A stretch of DNA of 64,000 bases from NCBI RefSeq assembly GCF_003434055.1, contig NZ_QVEX01000001.1, forward strand, positions 186,001 to 250,000, written 5' to 3'. Below the pieces are notes generated by a model, which saw nothing but the letters and a program-made list of their open reading frames with translations, did no database searches and was not told the origin of the DNA. The first letter of the stretch is position 1. Every line of letters begins with the position of its first letter. The position numbers and the translations under genes are program-made. Source of the DNA: Enterocloster aldenensis (lineage in GTDB: Bacteria; Bacillota; Clostridia; Lachnospirales; Lachnospiraceae). Positions 8,008 to 16,516 of the stretch are shown piece after piece.

Positions 8008-9183
8008 TTATTTCCCTTCTGCCTTCAGGGCAGCCACACCCCAATGGCCATCTTCATTTACATTGCTGCTGTCCAGGGCATAGGGAGGAACCTGAAGGAT
8101 CGGACCGGTCTCTCCATCCATGAATTCAGCTGTCTTCCAATAGAAATCCTCATTGGTATAGGTTCCGGAAGTGGGGACCGGCTCACCCTTGAAAATATAT
8201 TGTACCAGCATATCAACTGCCATTGGCCCATATGCATATGCATCTTCTACGATAATTGCATCGTAATACCCTTCCTGAAGGTACTTCACGGCGTCTGGCT
8301 CCCCATCTCCCGTAACAAATATCACATGATTTTCATCCCCCACCGGGTACCACATACCGGCAATCTGCATGGCTTCCGCACATCCCAGGCCAGGATCATC
8401 CGACGGGCAGTGCACTGCATCGATTTCCTTATCATATTTGGCAATGACATTGGTCAGGGCTTCCTGGGATTTGGAGCGCTCACCTTCTCCAGGCACTTCA
8501 ATCTTCTCAATGTCCGGATACTTAGCCATCACTGCGTCAAAGCCGTCCTTACGGAGGCGCCAGCACTCGGAGCTCATGGCTCCATACACATTGACCACGC
8601 GGCCCTTAGGTGAACCGTATTTTGCTTCCAGGGCTTCTACAATCCGCTCTGCTGCCATTTCCCCGCATTTTAAGTTGTCAAACTTGATGGAGCAGTCCAC
8701 CACTGCCGTGGAAGCAGGGTTATCCACCATGACCACCGGAATCCCCGCTGCCACCGCCGCATTGGCAGCGTCATTGAGGGCGTCCGAGTCAACGGTATTG
8801 GCAATAATCGCCTTCGGATGCTTGGAAATGAAATTCTGCATCTGGTCATTCTGAAGTGTGGAGTCGTTGTTGCAGTTAGCCACTTCCGGCTGATATCCGG
8901 CTGCGGTGATTGCTTCCTCCACCTTCTGCTGCAGCGCCACATGGAAATACTGGTTCATGGTTTTCTGGGTATAAACAATTAGTCCTGAATCTCCGGAAGC
9001 ATTATCTGCAGCCGGGACCGAACCGGACTCAGAGCCGGCTTCTGAACCGGTCTGGGCCGTTGTCTGGGCGCTTTTAGACGTGGATGTATCTGCGCCTGCA
9101 TTGGCAGCTGTCCCGCTTTTGCCACAGGCGGTTAAACTTGTAATTGTCATGATTGTCATTGCCATACATAATATTTTCCTCAT
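8008..9183 (-). CDS. Sugar ABC transporter substrate-binding lipoprotein
   Basis: 391 residues. Lipoprotein signal MRKILCMAMTIMTITSLTAC with cleavage before the cysteine, then a low-complexity Ser/Ala/Gly linker. The body is a periplasmic-binding-protein-like (Peripla_BP_4) fold: LIVYTQKTMNQYFHVALQQK, ANTVDSDALNDAANAAVAAG, CPSDDPGLGCAEAM. It faces outward on the membrane and feeds the permease/ATPase encoded next. GGAGAAGGGG before the ATG at 9183. The ligand is not deducible from sequence; the cluster suggests a small polyol or ketose. Confidence 0.88.
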   Translation of the reverse strand: MRKILCMAMTIMTITSLTACGKSGTAANAGADTSTSKSAQTTAQTGSEAGSESGSVPAADNASGDSGLIVYTQKTMNQYFHVALQQKVEEAITAAGYQPEVANCNNDSTLQNDQMQNFISKHPKAIIANTVDSDALNDAANAAVAAGIPVVMVDNPASTAVVDCSIKFDNLKCGEMAAERIVEALEAKYGSPKGRVVNVYGAMSSECWRLRKDGFDAVMAKYPDIEKIEVPGEGERSKSQEALTNVIAKYDKEIDAVHCPSDDPGLGCAEAMQIAGMWYPVGDENHVIFVTGDGEPDAVKYLQEGYYDAIIVEDAYAYGPMAVDMLVQYIFKGEPVPTSGTYTNEDFYWKTAEFMDGETGPILQVPPYALDSSNVNEDGHWGVAALKAEGK

Positions 9184-9293
9184 AATTCCCCTTCTCCTTT
9201 ATATTGGATTCCTTTGTGTCTGATTTCTTATCATTACAAAAAACGGTTTGTTCCCCAAACATTACATATCAATTTTTACAGCTGCATGTTACA

Positions 9294-10070
9294 TCAGAAA
9301 CAGGTGTATGCGCCGTCCACGCGGAAATCCGCGCCTGTTGTGTAAGAGCTCATATCACCTGCCAGGTATACGGCAATGGCCTGCAGCTCCTCCGGCTTCC
9401 CCATACGGTGGACCGGAATCAGTTCCTCCCACTTTCCAATTAACGGAACCAGCCCGGGGTCATTAAGCGTCATTTCCGTGGCCATATAGCCGGGGCTTAT
9501 GGTGTTGACCCTTACATTCTTATCCGCCCACTCCACAGCCATGTTCCTGGACATTGCAATGACGCCTGCCTTGGATGCCGCGTAGGAACATTCCTTTTGC
9601 GGGATGTTGGTGATATGGGCGGACATGGAGGCCGTGTTAATGATAGAGCCGCCGCCCTGCCGGATCATTACCCTTCCGGCTGCCTGGGCGGTCAGGAATG
9701 TTCCGTTTAAATTGACCTGGATGACCCGGTCCCAGTCAGCCAGGTTGTCATCCTCCACCGGGACGCCATGACCGATTCCCGCGTTGCAGAATGCCACATC
9801 CAGCCTGCCGAATGCTTCCAGTATCCGGGCCATCATATCATCCACTTCCTGCGGTTTGGTGATGTCGGTCTTAACCGCAATTGCCTTGATGTGGTTTGCA
9901 GCTTCAATCTCCCGGGCAGTCTTCTCTGCCTCCTCCAGGTCCACATCCACAATGGCAACATCCGCTCCTGCCTCTGCCAGGGCAATGGCAATGCATTTTC
10001 CGATTCCGCGTGCGCCGCCTGTTACAAACGCCTTTTTTCCGTCCAGCCTCATTTTCTCAAGAATTCCCAT
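9294..10070 (-). CDS. SDR-family NAD(P)-dependent oxidoreductase
   Basis: Short-chain dehydrogenase of 258 residues. Cofactor motif TGGARGIG (about 17-24), acidic VDVD after beta-2 that favours NAD, NAG motif (CNAGIGHG), and the catalytic Ser...Tyr-x-x-x-Lys as SMSAHITNIPQKECSYAASK. The C-terminus DFRVDGAYTCF is the usual end. Relatives act on polyols or sugar acids. In this operon it would oxidise an imported polyol to a ketose. GGAGGAG precedes ATG 10070. Substrate is inferred only from context. Confidence 0.88.
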   Translation of the reverse strand: MGILEKMRLDGKKAFVTGGARGIGKCIAIALAEAGADVAIVDVDLEEAEKTAREIEAANHIKAIAVKTDITKPQEVDDMMARILEAFGRLDVAFCNAGIGHGVPVEDDNLADWDRVIQVNLNGTFLTAQAAGRVMIRQGGGSIINTASMSAHITNIPQKECSYAASKAGVIAMSRNMAVEWADKNVRVNTISPGYMATEMTLNDPGLVPLIGKWEELIPVHRMGKPEELQAIAVYLAGDMSSYTTGADFRVDGAYTCF

Positions 10071-10102
10071 GATTACTCCTCCTCGTCTTATCCATATATG
10101 AT

Positions 10103-10600
10103 TTATTCCCCTACTACCTGTACCCGTACCTTACGTTCCCTGGCCCTTGTCTGGTCCATATCTGAAAAATATATACGCCCGAATTCTCCCAGCGTCATCT
10201 CCCCCTCAACTAACGGAATGTTCTCGGAACGGCCCAGCAGCACGGAACGCAGATGACCATCCGTGTTCAGGAGCCATTCTGACTTCTCATCCCTGAGTTC
10301 CATTGCATTCTTTGTGTGGATTGGTCCCGGATGTAGATACTGGCCTTCATTCTGGCAGGTGGGGAACAGTTTCTCCATGGCATTGACCATATCCTGCAAT
10401 ATCAATGGCGTATGCCAGTAGGTTACATCCTCCGAGTCCTCCTGAATGAATATACAGCAGCTTGTATGCTGTGAAAAGACATTCACCAGCCCGTTGCGTA
10501 TGCCTGACTGTTTCACAATATCCTGTACCTTTTCCGTCACATCCTCAAAACTTACCCTCCTGTCTGTCTCAACAGGAATGATTTCATGATATACCGCCAT
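10103..10600 (-). CDS. YjbQ family protein (UPF0047)
   Basis: About 165 residues with the family hallmarks: NVFSQHTSCCIFIQEDSEDV, LHPGPIHTKNAMELRDE, and LGEFGRIYFSDMDQTRARER. E. coli YjbQ has thiamine-phosphate-synthase-like side activity, but the family's physiological role is unsettled. ATG 10600 follows AAGGAGG at a good distance; a longer reading frame to 10660 has no ribosome binding site and would overlap the upstream gene. Its conserved place between an isomerase and a dehydrogenase suggests a role in the sugar pathway, perhaps with a phosphorylated intermediate. Confidence 0.82.
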   Translation of the reverse strand: MAVYHEIIPVETDRRVSFEDVTEKVQDIVKQSGIRNGLVNVFSQHTSCCIFIQEDSEDVTYWHTPLILQDMVNAMEKLFPTCQNEGQYLHPGPIHTKNAMELRDEKSEWLLNTDGHLRSVLLGRSENIPLVEGEMTLGEFGRIYFSDMDQTRARERKVRVQVVGE

Positions 10601-10620
10601 CATCCTCCTCCTTATCGTCC

Positions 10621-11343
10621 TCAGTCCTGGCATGGGCGTGTCTGATGCCGGGCAATCCACGCAGCTGCTACGGAGGCAATCATTTTCTCCATCATTTCAC
10701 ATGGATTGTCTGCCTTCATGATCCCGCTGGTGGAGCCGGTTGCATCCGCTCCTGCTTTTATGACCTCATATACATCCTTTTCATCACTGATTCCTGCGCC
10801 GTGCAGTATCATCATTCCAGGCGCCACCCTGTGCACTGCCTGGTTAATCCTGGCTATCTCCTCCATGTCCCCGGGTCCTCTGGCGCCTTTTCCAATCAGT
10901 CCCGGGGCTTCTGCCAGTATCATATCAGGCCCCAGGGAAGCAGCTGCCGCTGCCTCCTGCGGCGTTCCCGCACACACCAGAGCAGCTAACCCCACTTCCC
11001 CCGCCCTTTCAACCGACCTGCGGATTTCATCCAGGGTTAAGGGCCTCTCCGCATGATTTAGCAGGACTCCCACCGCACCTGCCTCCTTAAGGGCTTCCGG
11101 CAGCACGGCCCCTATCCCCTTGCCAGGATAGACCGGGTCCATATGCTGGGCAAATACCTTGATGCGGCTGGTGGCTTCTGCTATGGGCCGGATATCCGTG
11201 TACTGGGCTGAAAAAATAATATCCACCTGGTATTTCCTGCTGGCCCGGTCCGCCGCCACGGCCAGTTCCAAGGCCTTCTTTCCATATATGTATGTCTTGG
11301 GACCTATTTCAAAAAATGGTTTCCTGATTCTGAAGCCTTCCAT
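10621..11343 (-). CDS. Triosephosphate-isomerase-like protein (archaeal-type/EryH-like)
   Basis: 240-residue TIM-barrel isomerase similar to archaeal TpiA and to tetrulose-phosphate isomerases. Visible elements: FEIGPKTYIYG with the substrate lysine, AQHMDPVYPGKGIG, LNHAERPLTLDEI, LAEAPGLIGKGARG with the catalytic glutamate, and GAGISDEKDVYEVIKAGADA plus GSTSGIM for phosphate binding. It lies inside a sugar operon rather than with gap/pgk, so a specialised C4 sugar-phosphate isomerase is more likely than glycolytic TIM. That assignment is inference. Confidence 0.82.
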   Translation of the reverse strand: MEGFRIRKPFFEIGPKTYIYGKKALELAVAADRASRKYQVDIIFSAQYTDIRPIAEATSRIKVFAQHMDPVYPGKGIGAVLPEALKEAGAVGVLLNHAERPLTLDEIRRSVERAGEVGLAALVCAGTPQEAAAAASLGPDMILAEAPGLIGKGARGPGDMEEIARINQAVHRVAPGMMILHGAGISDEKDVYEVIKAGADATGSTSGIMKADNPCEMMEKMIASVAAAWIARHQTRPCQD

Positions 11344-11390
11344 ATTGTAAATCCTTCCCTTATCTTATACCTGCAGGTCCGACAATGTTT

Positions 11391-12194
11391 TTATACAATC
11401 AGCTTCCTTAGGAAATCAGCCGTTTCAGGCAATGTCACCGCCGGATTCCCGCAGGTGCTGCACTCCAGGTTCACAAACCCCTTGTACCCCACTTCCTTAA
11501 GCGCATCAAAGCAGGCCTTCCAGTCCGTCATCCCATATCCCGGAAGCAGTCGGTTGCTGTCGCCCAGATGGACATGTTTTATGTATTCCCCTGCATACAG
11601 GATACTTTCCCTGTAATCCGTCTCCTCAATGGACATATGGAAGAAATCCGCCAGGACACCGGCCTCCTTTAAGCCAAGGGACCCAACTATATCCCTGCAG
11701 TCCCTGATGCTGTTTAAATAGGGACTTTCGTAGCGGTTGATTCCTTCCAGGAGCATTTTCCCTTTTGTGCCTTTTAAAGGTTCCGCCAGTTCCCGGTACA
11801 TCTCACAGAACTCCCGTTCTTCCTCCTTTCCCATCTTTGTATATGGATGAAAAAGTGGCAGCGGGGACTGTGGGCCATATTCGAATTCAAGCTCAGTCAC
11901 AGCACCAATCTCACCGCTGATCCTGGCAGCCAGCTTATACATGTCCCTGCTCTTTTTCCTTATGTCAGGGTCCCTGTCCATCAGATGCCCATATATCCCA
12001 TCTCCAAAAGCAAACTCACAGGGAACCACTCCTGTGCATTCCTCCAGGGATAAAAGCTCCTGGTACAATTCCTGGTTCCAATCCACATAATCCACAAAAA
12101 CAGCAATCCCTTCATATCCCCACCGGCTCAGGTTCCTGGCCTTTTCCGTAAGGCTCTTTCCCGGAACCATGGTACTGGTACACGATAATCTCAT
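11391..12194 (-). CDS. Sugar phosphate isomerase/epimerase (xylose-isomerase-like TIM barrel)
   Basis: 267 residues of the AP_endonuc_2 family, which includes hydroxypyruvate isomerase, ketose 3-epimerases and EryC-type tetrulose-phosphate racemases. Metal ligands appear in order: E near ELEFEYG, E in LLEGINRYESPY, D/H in ADFFHMSIEE, H-x-H in HVHLGDSNRLLPGYGMTDW and E in FVNLECS. First gene of the minus-strand sugar operon; ATG 12194 follows AGGAGGGAG. The upstream region carries two palindromic operators. Confidence 0.85.
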   Translation of the reverse strand: MRLSCTSTMVPGKSLTEKARNLSRWGYEGIAVFVDYVDWNQELYQELLSLEECTGVVPCEFAFGDGIYGHLMDRDPDIRKKSRDMYKLAARISGEIGAVTELEFEYGPQSPLPLFHPYTKMGKEEEREFCEMYRELAEPLKGTKGKMLLEGINRYESPYLNSIRDCRDIVGSLGLKEAGVLADFFHMSIEETDYRESILYAGEYIKHVHLGDSNRLLPGYGMTDWKACFDALKEVGYKGFVNLECSTCGNPAVTLPETADFLRKLIV

Positions 12195-12210
12195 GAATCT
12201 CCCTCCTAAT

Positions 12211-12224
12211 TTACAACGTTGTAA
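12211..12224. promoter_or_regulatory. LacI-type operator O1 in the sugar operon leader
   Basis: TTACAACGTTGTAA is a perfect 14-bp palindrome just upstream of the ribosome binding site of the epimerase gene. It would block elongation or loop with the second site. Confidence 0.8.
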
Positions 12225-12269
12225 TTATTAATCAAAAAATTTTGGCTCATTGAGCCTCCGTTCAAATAT

Positions 12270-12314
12270 TTCAAACGTTGTAATTATCATATAATTGCAT
12301 GTCGTATTTGTCAA
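12270..12314 (-). promoter_or_regulatory. Sugar operon promoter with operator O2 at the start site
   Basis: On the minus strand TTGACA (12314-12309), 17-base spacer and TATGAT (12291-12286) form a strong promoter. The palindrome TTCAAACGTTGTAA (12270-12283) covers the predicted start site, a classic repressor position. A short hairpin GGCTCATTGAGCC (12244-12256) lies in the leader. Confidence 0.8.
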
Positions 12315-12458
12315 TAGATTTTTGTTTTTTCTTTTTATTTTGTACATTATGCTTTATTTTCTACCATATTTTCGTGCAAATAGCAGAAGTATCCTTGATT
12401 ATAATGGATTTACAACTGGTATATTTTCAAAAATTTTTAATATTCTATAAAACGACTA

Positions 12459-12487
12459 TTGACAACGTTGTAATAAAAGTGTAAGCT
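12459..12487 (+). promoter_or_regulatory. lacI-family gene promoter with overlapping operator O3
   Basis: TTGACA (12459-12464), a 17-base spacer and TAAGCT (12482-12487). The palindrome TGACAACGTTGTAA (12460-12473) overlaps the -35 box and spacer, so the regulator should repress itself. Confidence 0.75.
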
Positions 12488-12543
12488 GAAACCAATGAAA
12501 TCATGTTACCATAACCATGTTACATAAATAACAAAGGAAAGGG

Positions 12544-13644
12544 GTGAATTTATGTATTGCAGCAGATGAATCTGCACAATACATTCATCTTATGGCCGAT
12601 ACCGCTTCTAATAAACCTGTTACAATTAAATCCATTGCCAAGGAACTGGGAATATCCTTCTCCACTGTCTCCAAGGCCCTTAACAACAATCCCCTGGTCA
12701 AGGAGGAAACCCGCAGACTGGTCCTGGACACAGCCAAGGAAATGGGCTACACCCCCAATTCCCTGGCCAAGGGCCTTCGGAGCAATTCCACCAAAACCAT
12801 TGCCGTTATTTTCAATGATATTGAGAACCCTGCCCTGACTTATATTTTCCGCAATATCTCCATCGAAATGGCCAATCACGGATATACCACCATGATATTT
12901 GATTCCCAGTTCAGTGAGAAGCAGGAACTTGCCAATATTTTAACAGTCTTATCGCGGCAGCCGGACTTTGTCATATTGGAGCCAACCACCACCAACCCCA
13001 AGAACCTGAACCTGCTCTCAGGCATTACCCAGAAACTCATCCTCCAGGGCGCCCGCTATGAATCCGTAAACTGCCATCATGTGCATGTGGACTATGCTCA
13101 GGGAGGTTATATGGCTGCCTGCGAAATGCTCTCCAAAGGCCATCGGGACTGCCTGGTCATTACCACTCCCCTGACCATCCCCATCAGCAGCCAGTTTGTC
13201 ATTGGAATCAAACGGGCGTTTGAGGAGTACGGGGTTCCCTTCCATGACAATATGATAAAGGACACCTGTAACTCCTCCATCATGGGCGGATTCCAAATCA
13301 TGAATGAACTATGGGACCATGAACTGGGATGTTTCAGCGTGCCGTTCACAGGGGTCCTGACTTTTGATGATACACTGGCCCACGGAGTCTATAAGGCAGC
13401 GTCCCAGTTCGGCCTGCGGGTGCCTGAGGATATCAGCGTCATTGGATTCGATGATAATCCTCTGTCGGCATTTTCCATGCCTCCCCTCACCACCATCCAT
13501 CTTCCCAGGGAAAAAATGGCAGAAAGCTGCATCAGCATATTAAATGCTGTCCTGCTTGAAAACAGGACCGATACCTGCGTGTTCTCCCTGGAACCGTACC
13601 TGGTTAAACGAAGCTCTGTATATAATCTTTATAAGAAGAAATAA
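12544..13644 (+). CDS. LacI-family transcriptional regulator
   Basis: 366 residues if GTG 12544 is used. The LacI HTH starts around residue 25 (VTIKSIAKELGISFSTVSKA, hinge YTPNSLAKGLRSNST), followed by a Peripla_BP_3 sensor domain (IAVIFNDIENP, TGVLTFDDTLAHGVYKAA, DISVIGFDDNPLSAFSMPPL). The GTG lies close behind AAGGAAAGG; ATG 12592 gives a more typical N-terminus but has no ribosome binding site. A six-codon frame (ATG 12552 to TGA) starts at the better spacing and could be a leader peptide. Divergent from the catabolic operon and probably its repressor through the three operators. Confidence 0.88.
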   Translation: MNLCIAADESAQYIHLMADTASNKPVTIKSIAKELGISFSTVSKALNNNPLVKEETRRLVLDTAKEMGYTPNSLAKGLRSNSTKTIAVIFNDIENPALTYIFRNISIEMANHGYTTMIFDSQFSEKQELANILTVLSRQPDFVILEPTTTNPKNLNLLSGITQKLILQGARYESVNCHHVHVDYAQGGYMAACEMLSKGHRDCLVITTPLTIPISSQFVIGIKRAFEEYGVPFHDNMIKDTCNSSIMGGFQIMNELWDHELGCFSVPFTGVLTFDDTLAHGVYKAASQFGLRVPEDISVIGFDDNPLSAFSMPPLTTIHLPREKMAESCISILNAVLLENRTDTCVFSLEPYLVKRSSVYNLYKKK

Positions 13645-13694
13645 TGCGGGGGCTGGTCAGCGCCCCATCATCATGTTACAGGAGGATTTGGGTT

Positions 13695-15200
13695 ATGAAC
13701 ATTATTTCCATTGATTTAGGCACCACCAACATTAAAGTCTCGGTCTATGACCAAAAGCTTCACCTGATTGCCACTCTTTCAGAAACCGTCCAGTATGACA
13801 GGAATGGGAACTTTGTGGAATTTGACAGCGACAGGTATTTTCATTCCATCGAAGATATGATACGCAAGGCTGCCGGCACAGGGAAGGATGCCAATGCAGA
13901 GGATGTTGTACAGATCATACTGACAGGACAGGCCGAGTCCCTGATTCTCCTGGGTCAGGACAGACAGCCCATCCATCCGGCCATCTCATGGATGGATATG
14001 CGTTCCGGCAAAGAGTGCGCCCAGCTGTCTGGGCATTTTCCAGCTGACCTGTGCTATCGTACCACCGGACAGCCGGAACTGATTCCCACCTGGCCCATTA
14101 CCAAGATGCTGTGGATGCGGGAACACAAACCTGAAGTGTTTAGGAATACGGCCCATTACCTTCTTTTAAAAGATTATATCATATTCCGGCTTTGCGGCCG
14201 TATGGCCGGTGATTATTCCATTTACAGCTTTTCACATTATTTTGATATTATCCGGAAATGTTACTGGGAGGACATCTTAAGCTTCTGCGGCGTGAACCTG
14301 TCACAGCTTCCGGAGCTGCTGCCGCCCTGCAGCATTGCGGGAACGCTGCTTCCAGGACTGGCCCATGGCAATGCAGGCCTTACTTCTGACACAAAGATTA
14401 ACGTAGGGACGCTGGACCATTTTGCCGGAATGATCGGAACCGGCAATATCCAGGAAGGGCTGGTCAGCGAGTCCGCAGGCACAGTGCTTTCCATTGCAGC
14501 CATGGTCCGTGAACCCCTCTTTGACGACAGCCGCCTGCCGCTGAACTGCGGTCCGTTTCCCGGAACTTACGTATTGCTGCCTGTATGCGAAAGCGGCGGC
14601 TTCAGTTTGGAATGGTATCGGAATACATTCCTGAAGGACGTATCATTTTCCCAGATAAACCAGATGATTGAGGCGCGTCCGGACAAGGTGCCCCCGGTAT
14701 TCCTGCCATATCTTACCGGCGTCAATTCACCTGACTTTAATGAAAATGCTTCCGGCGTTTTCTTTGGGCTCCATGCATCCCATGACCAGTATGACCTTGC
14801 CCTGGCAATCATGGAAGGGGTTGCCTGCCTGTTAAAAAAGAACCTGGATTACATGATAAGGTCCGGAATCCCTGTCAGCAAAATCATATCCACTGGCGGA
14901 GGCGCCAAATCCCCGCTCTGGACCCAAATCAAGTCCGACATCACAGGGCAGGTAATCGAGGTACCGGAAAATGAAGAAGCCCCCTGTCTGGGAGCCGCCA
15001 TTATCGGTGCTGTTTCGGAAGGTTTCTTTCCTTCTTATGAAGATGCGGTTAAGGAATGCGTTTCCATCAAAAAGAGATATGAACCTTCCAGCCATGAAAA
15101 ATATGAGAAAACATATGAAGTATTTGAAAACGTGTATGATGCACTGGCCGGGGCTTACCGTATGGATGCGGTCAGGCGGGAGCCTGGCCCGAATCATTAA
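13695..15200 (+). CDS. FGGY-family carbohydrate kinase
   Basis: About 501 residues. FGGY_N begins with the phosphate loop MNIISIDLGTTNIKVSVYD; ISWMDMRSG and QAESLILLG follow. FGGY_C carries GTLDHFAGMIGTG, STGGGAKSPLWTQIKSD and EEAPCLGAAIIGAV. It phosphorylates a ketose or polyol in the cytosol. ATG 13695 follows AGGAGG; the reading frame extends to 13644 without a better start. It is cotranscribed with the LacI regulator and completes the pathway of the divergent operon. Substrate specificity cannot be read from sequence. Confidence 0.88.
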   Translation: MNIISIDLGTTNIKVSVYDQKLHLIATLSETVQYDRNGNFVEFDSDRYFHSIEDMIRKAAGTGKDANAEDVVQIILTGQAESLILLGQDRQPIHPAISWMDMRSGKECAQLSGHFPADLCYRTTGQPELIPTWPITKMLWMREHKPEVFRNTAHYLLLKDYIIFRLCGRMAGDYSIYSFSHYFDIIRKCYWEDILSFCGVNLSQLPELLPPCSIAGTLLPGLAHGNAGLTSDTKINVGTLDHFAGMIGTGNIQEGLVSESAGTVLSIAAMVREPLFDDSRLPLNCGPFPGTYVLLPVCESGGFSLEWYRNTFLKDVSFSQINQMIEARPDKVPPVFLPYLTGVNSPDFNENASGVFFGLHASHDQYDLALAIMEGVACLLKKNLDYMIRSGIPVSKIISTGGGAKSPLWTQIKSDITGQVIEVPENEEAPCLGAAIIGAVSEGFFPSYEDAVKECVSIKKRYEPSSHEKYEKTYEVFENVYDALAGAYRMDAVRREPGPNH

Positions 15201-15334
15201 AGTAAAATCAATCCGTTCCGTAAACCACCCATATCCGTTTTCTGCTAGAGTGTGTTTGAAAATTGCTTTCCGCCAGATGTGCATCAGAGGCGTGTATGTG
15301 AATCTAATGTGGATAATAGGTACTGCTTACTGCA

Positions 15335-16114
15335 TTACTTGCGCATAGATGTACTGGAGTGGATAAGGAATGCCGTATATGGGCGGTCGTAATGGTACCC
15401 CAGTTTTTCTGCCAGTGCGGCCGATTCCAGATTGTGCGCATCCCAGCTTGGATATATACCGCGGGCAAGGCATTCCAGAATCAGCCTGGCACCGCATGCA
15501 TATGCCAGACCCATGCGCCGGTATTCCTCCCGGGTATCGATTTCTATCTCAATCCCCTCCTGATAGGCAGTATAGGAGGACGCGCCGGAAACCGGCTGTC
15601 CGTCCTTTAACGCCACGACTCCCAGCCCAAGCCTTTCATACATTCCATAATCCGGGTATTGGGAAACCAGGTCCCGGCTCCAGGCGTTTGATTTGCACAT
15701 GTTATATAAATCCTCATCAATCATCCTGATGGTAAAACCAGGCGGAAGTGACAAAGCAGCCTGTCGGAGTTTTGACTGATTAAATACATCCGGCTCTTTT
15801 TTAATTGCATGGCGGGTTATCTTTTCTGCCTTGGTTCCGTAACACGATTCAATCAGACCGGACCAGATGTCATTTTGAGGTACCATTATGACTTCGTCAT
15901 GGCAGCAATCCGGTCTGTACAGAACCAAATCACGGTTTGGGACTCCTGCCAAAAAGCAGAAATCCCCCAGAACAGCCATTGCTGACATGGGACGTTCCCC
16001 ATTGTCCGCATAGATTTCCCCCATTATCCCCTGGAGGCAGGACCAGATTATGGTTTCATTCCAATGGTCAAAAAGCAGATTGGCTTTTTGCGGGATGTCC
16101 AATTTAATAATCAT
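15335..16114 (-). CDS. GNAT family N-acetyltransferase (GNAT_acetyltr_2-like)
   Basis: 259 residues with an N-terminal half typical of Firmicutes GNAT_acetyltr_2 proteins (FLAGVPNRDLVLYRP). The catalytic GNAT core is at about residues 130-250: IEIEIDTREEYRRMGLAYAC is the acetyl-CoA loop region, followed by YPSWDAHNLESAALAEKLGY. Substrate unknown. It lies 10 bases after the DUF3795 gene on the same strand, so the pair may be cotranscribed. Confidence 0.82.
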   Translation of the reverse strand: MIIKLDIPQKANLLFDHWNETIIWSCLQGIMGEIYADNGERPMSAMAVLGDFCFLAGVPNRDLVLYRPDCCHDEVIMVPQNDIWSGLIESCYGTKAEKITRHAIKKEPDVFNQSKLRQAALSLPPGFTIRMIDEDLYNMCKSNAWSRDLVSQYPDYGMYERLGLGVVALKDGQPVSGASSYTAYQEGIEIEIDTREEYRRMGLAYACGARLILECLARGIYPSWDAHNLESAALAEKLGYHYDRPYTAFLIHSSTSMRK

Positions 16115-16123
16115 GACGCCACT

Positions 16124-16390
16124 TCACTCCTTCTTTTCACAGGCCCACTGCCTGCATTGTTCTAACTTAGGCGCCGGGTCAAATCCTTCTTCCACTCCCA
16201 TGGTTGACAGCATTTCACAGGGGAACCCACCACATTCCCCGCAATGGTCCAAACCCTTGGATTCACAGCATGATTTGACGCCGCAGACGCCTCCCCAGAA
16301 AGGTGCATCCATATTGATACACCCCTTGCAGTTAACAGCCTGTTTCCTTCCGCATGAATCACAGCATACCCCACATCTTGACTGAAACAT
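16124..16390 (-). CDS. DUF3795 cysteine-rich protein
   Basis: 88 residues with about twelve cysteines in a zinc-ribbon-like pattern (CGVCCDSCGRK, CKGC, CGVKSCCESKGLDHCGECGG FPC). DUF3795 proteins are small metal-binding proteins of unknown function. It precedes the acetyltransferase gene with a short gap. The spacing of cysteines is clear; the role is not. Confidence 0.8.
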   Translation of the reverse strand: MFQSRCGVCCDSCGRKQAVNCKGCINMDAPFWGGVCGVKSCCESKGLDHCGECGGFPCEMLSTMGVEEGFDPAPKLEQCRQWACEKKE

Positions 16391-16516
16391 TGTTCATTCC
16401 TCTTTTCTCTTTGTATTTTTGCTTGGAAACTCCTCTTTGTGTATGTTTTTTCCTTACATAATAAGAGATGACACTTTTAGGCAAAAGTCCCGGACAGTAC
16501 GGATTTTATATTAATA

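Noticed and set aside
11878..11888. TATTCGAATTC as another att core
   Set aside because: Lies inside the intact epimerase gene and has no arm repeats at 115 or 77 bp.
12552..12569. Leader peptide gene before lacI
   Set aside because: Six codons at good spacing from AAGGAAAGG, but too short to support without expression data; mentioned only as an alternative use of the ribosome binding site.
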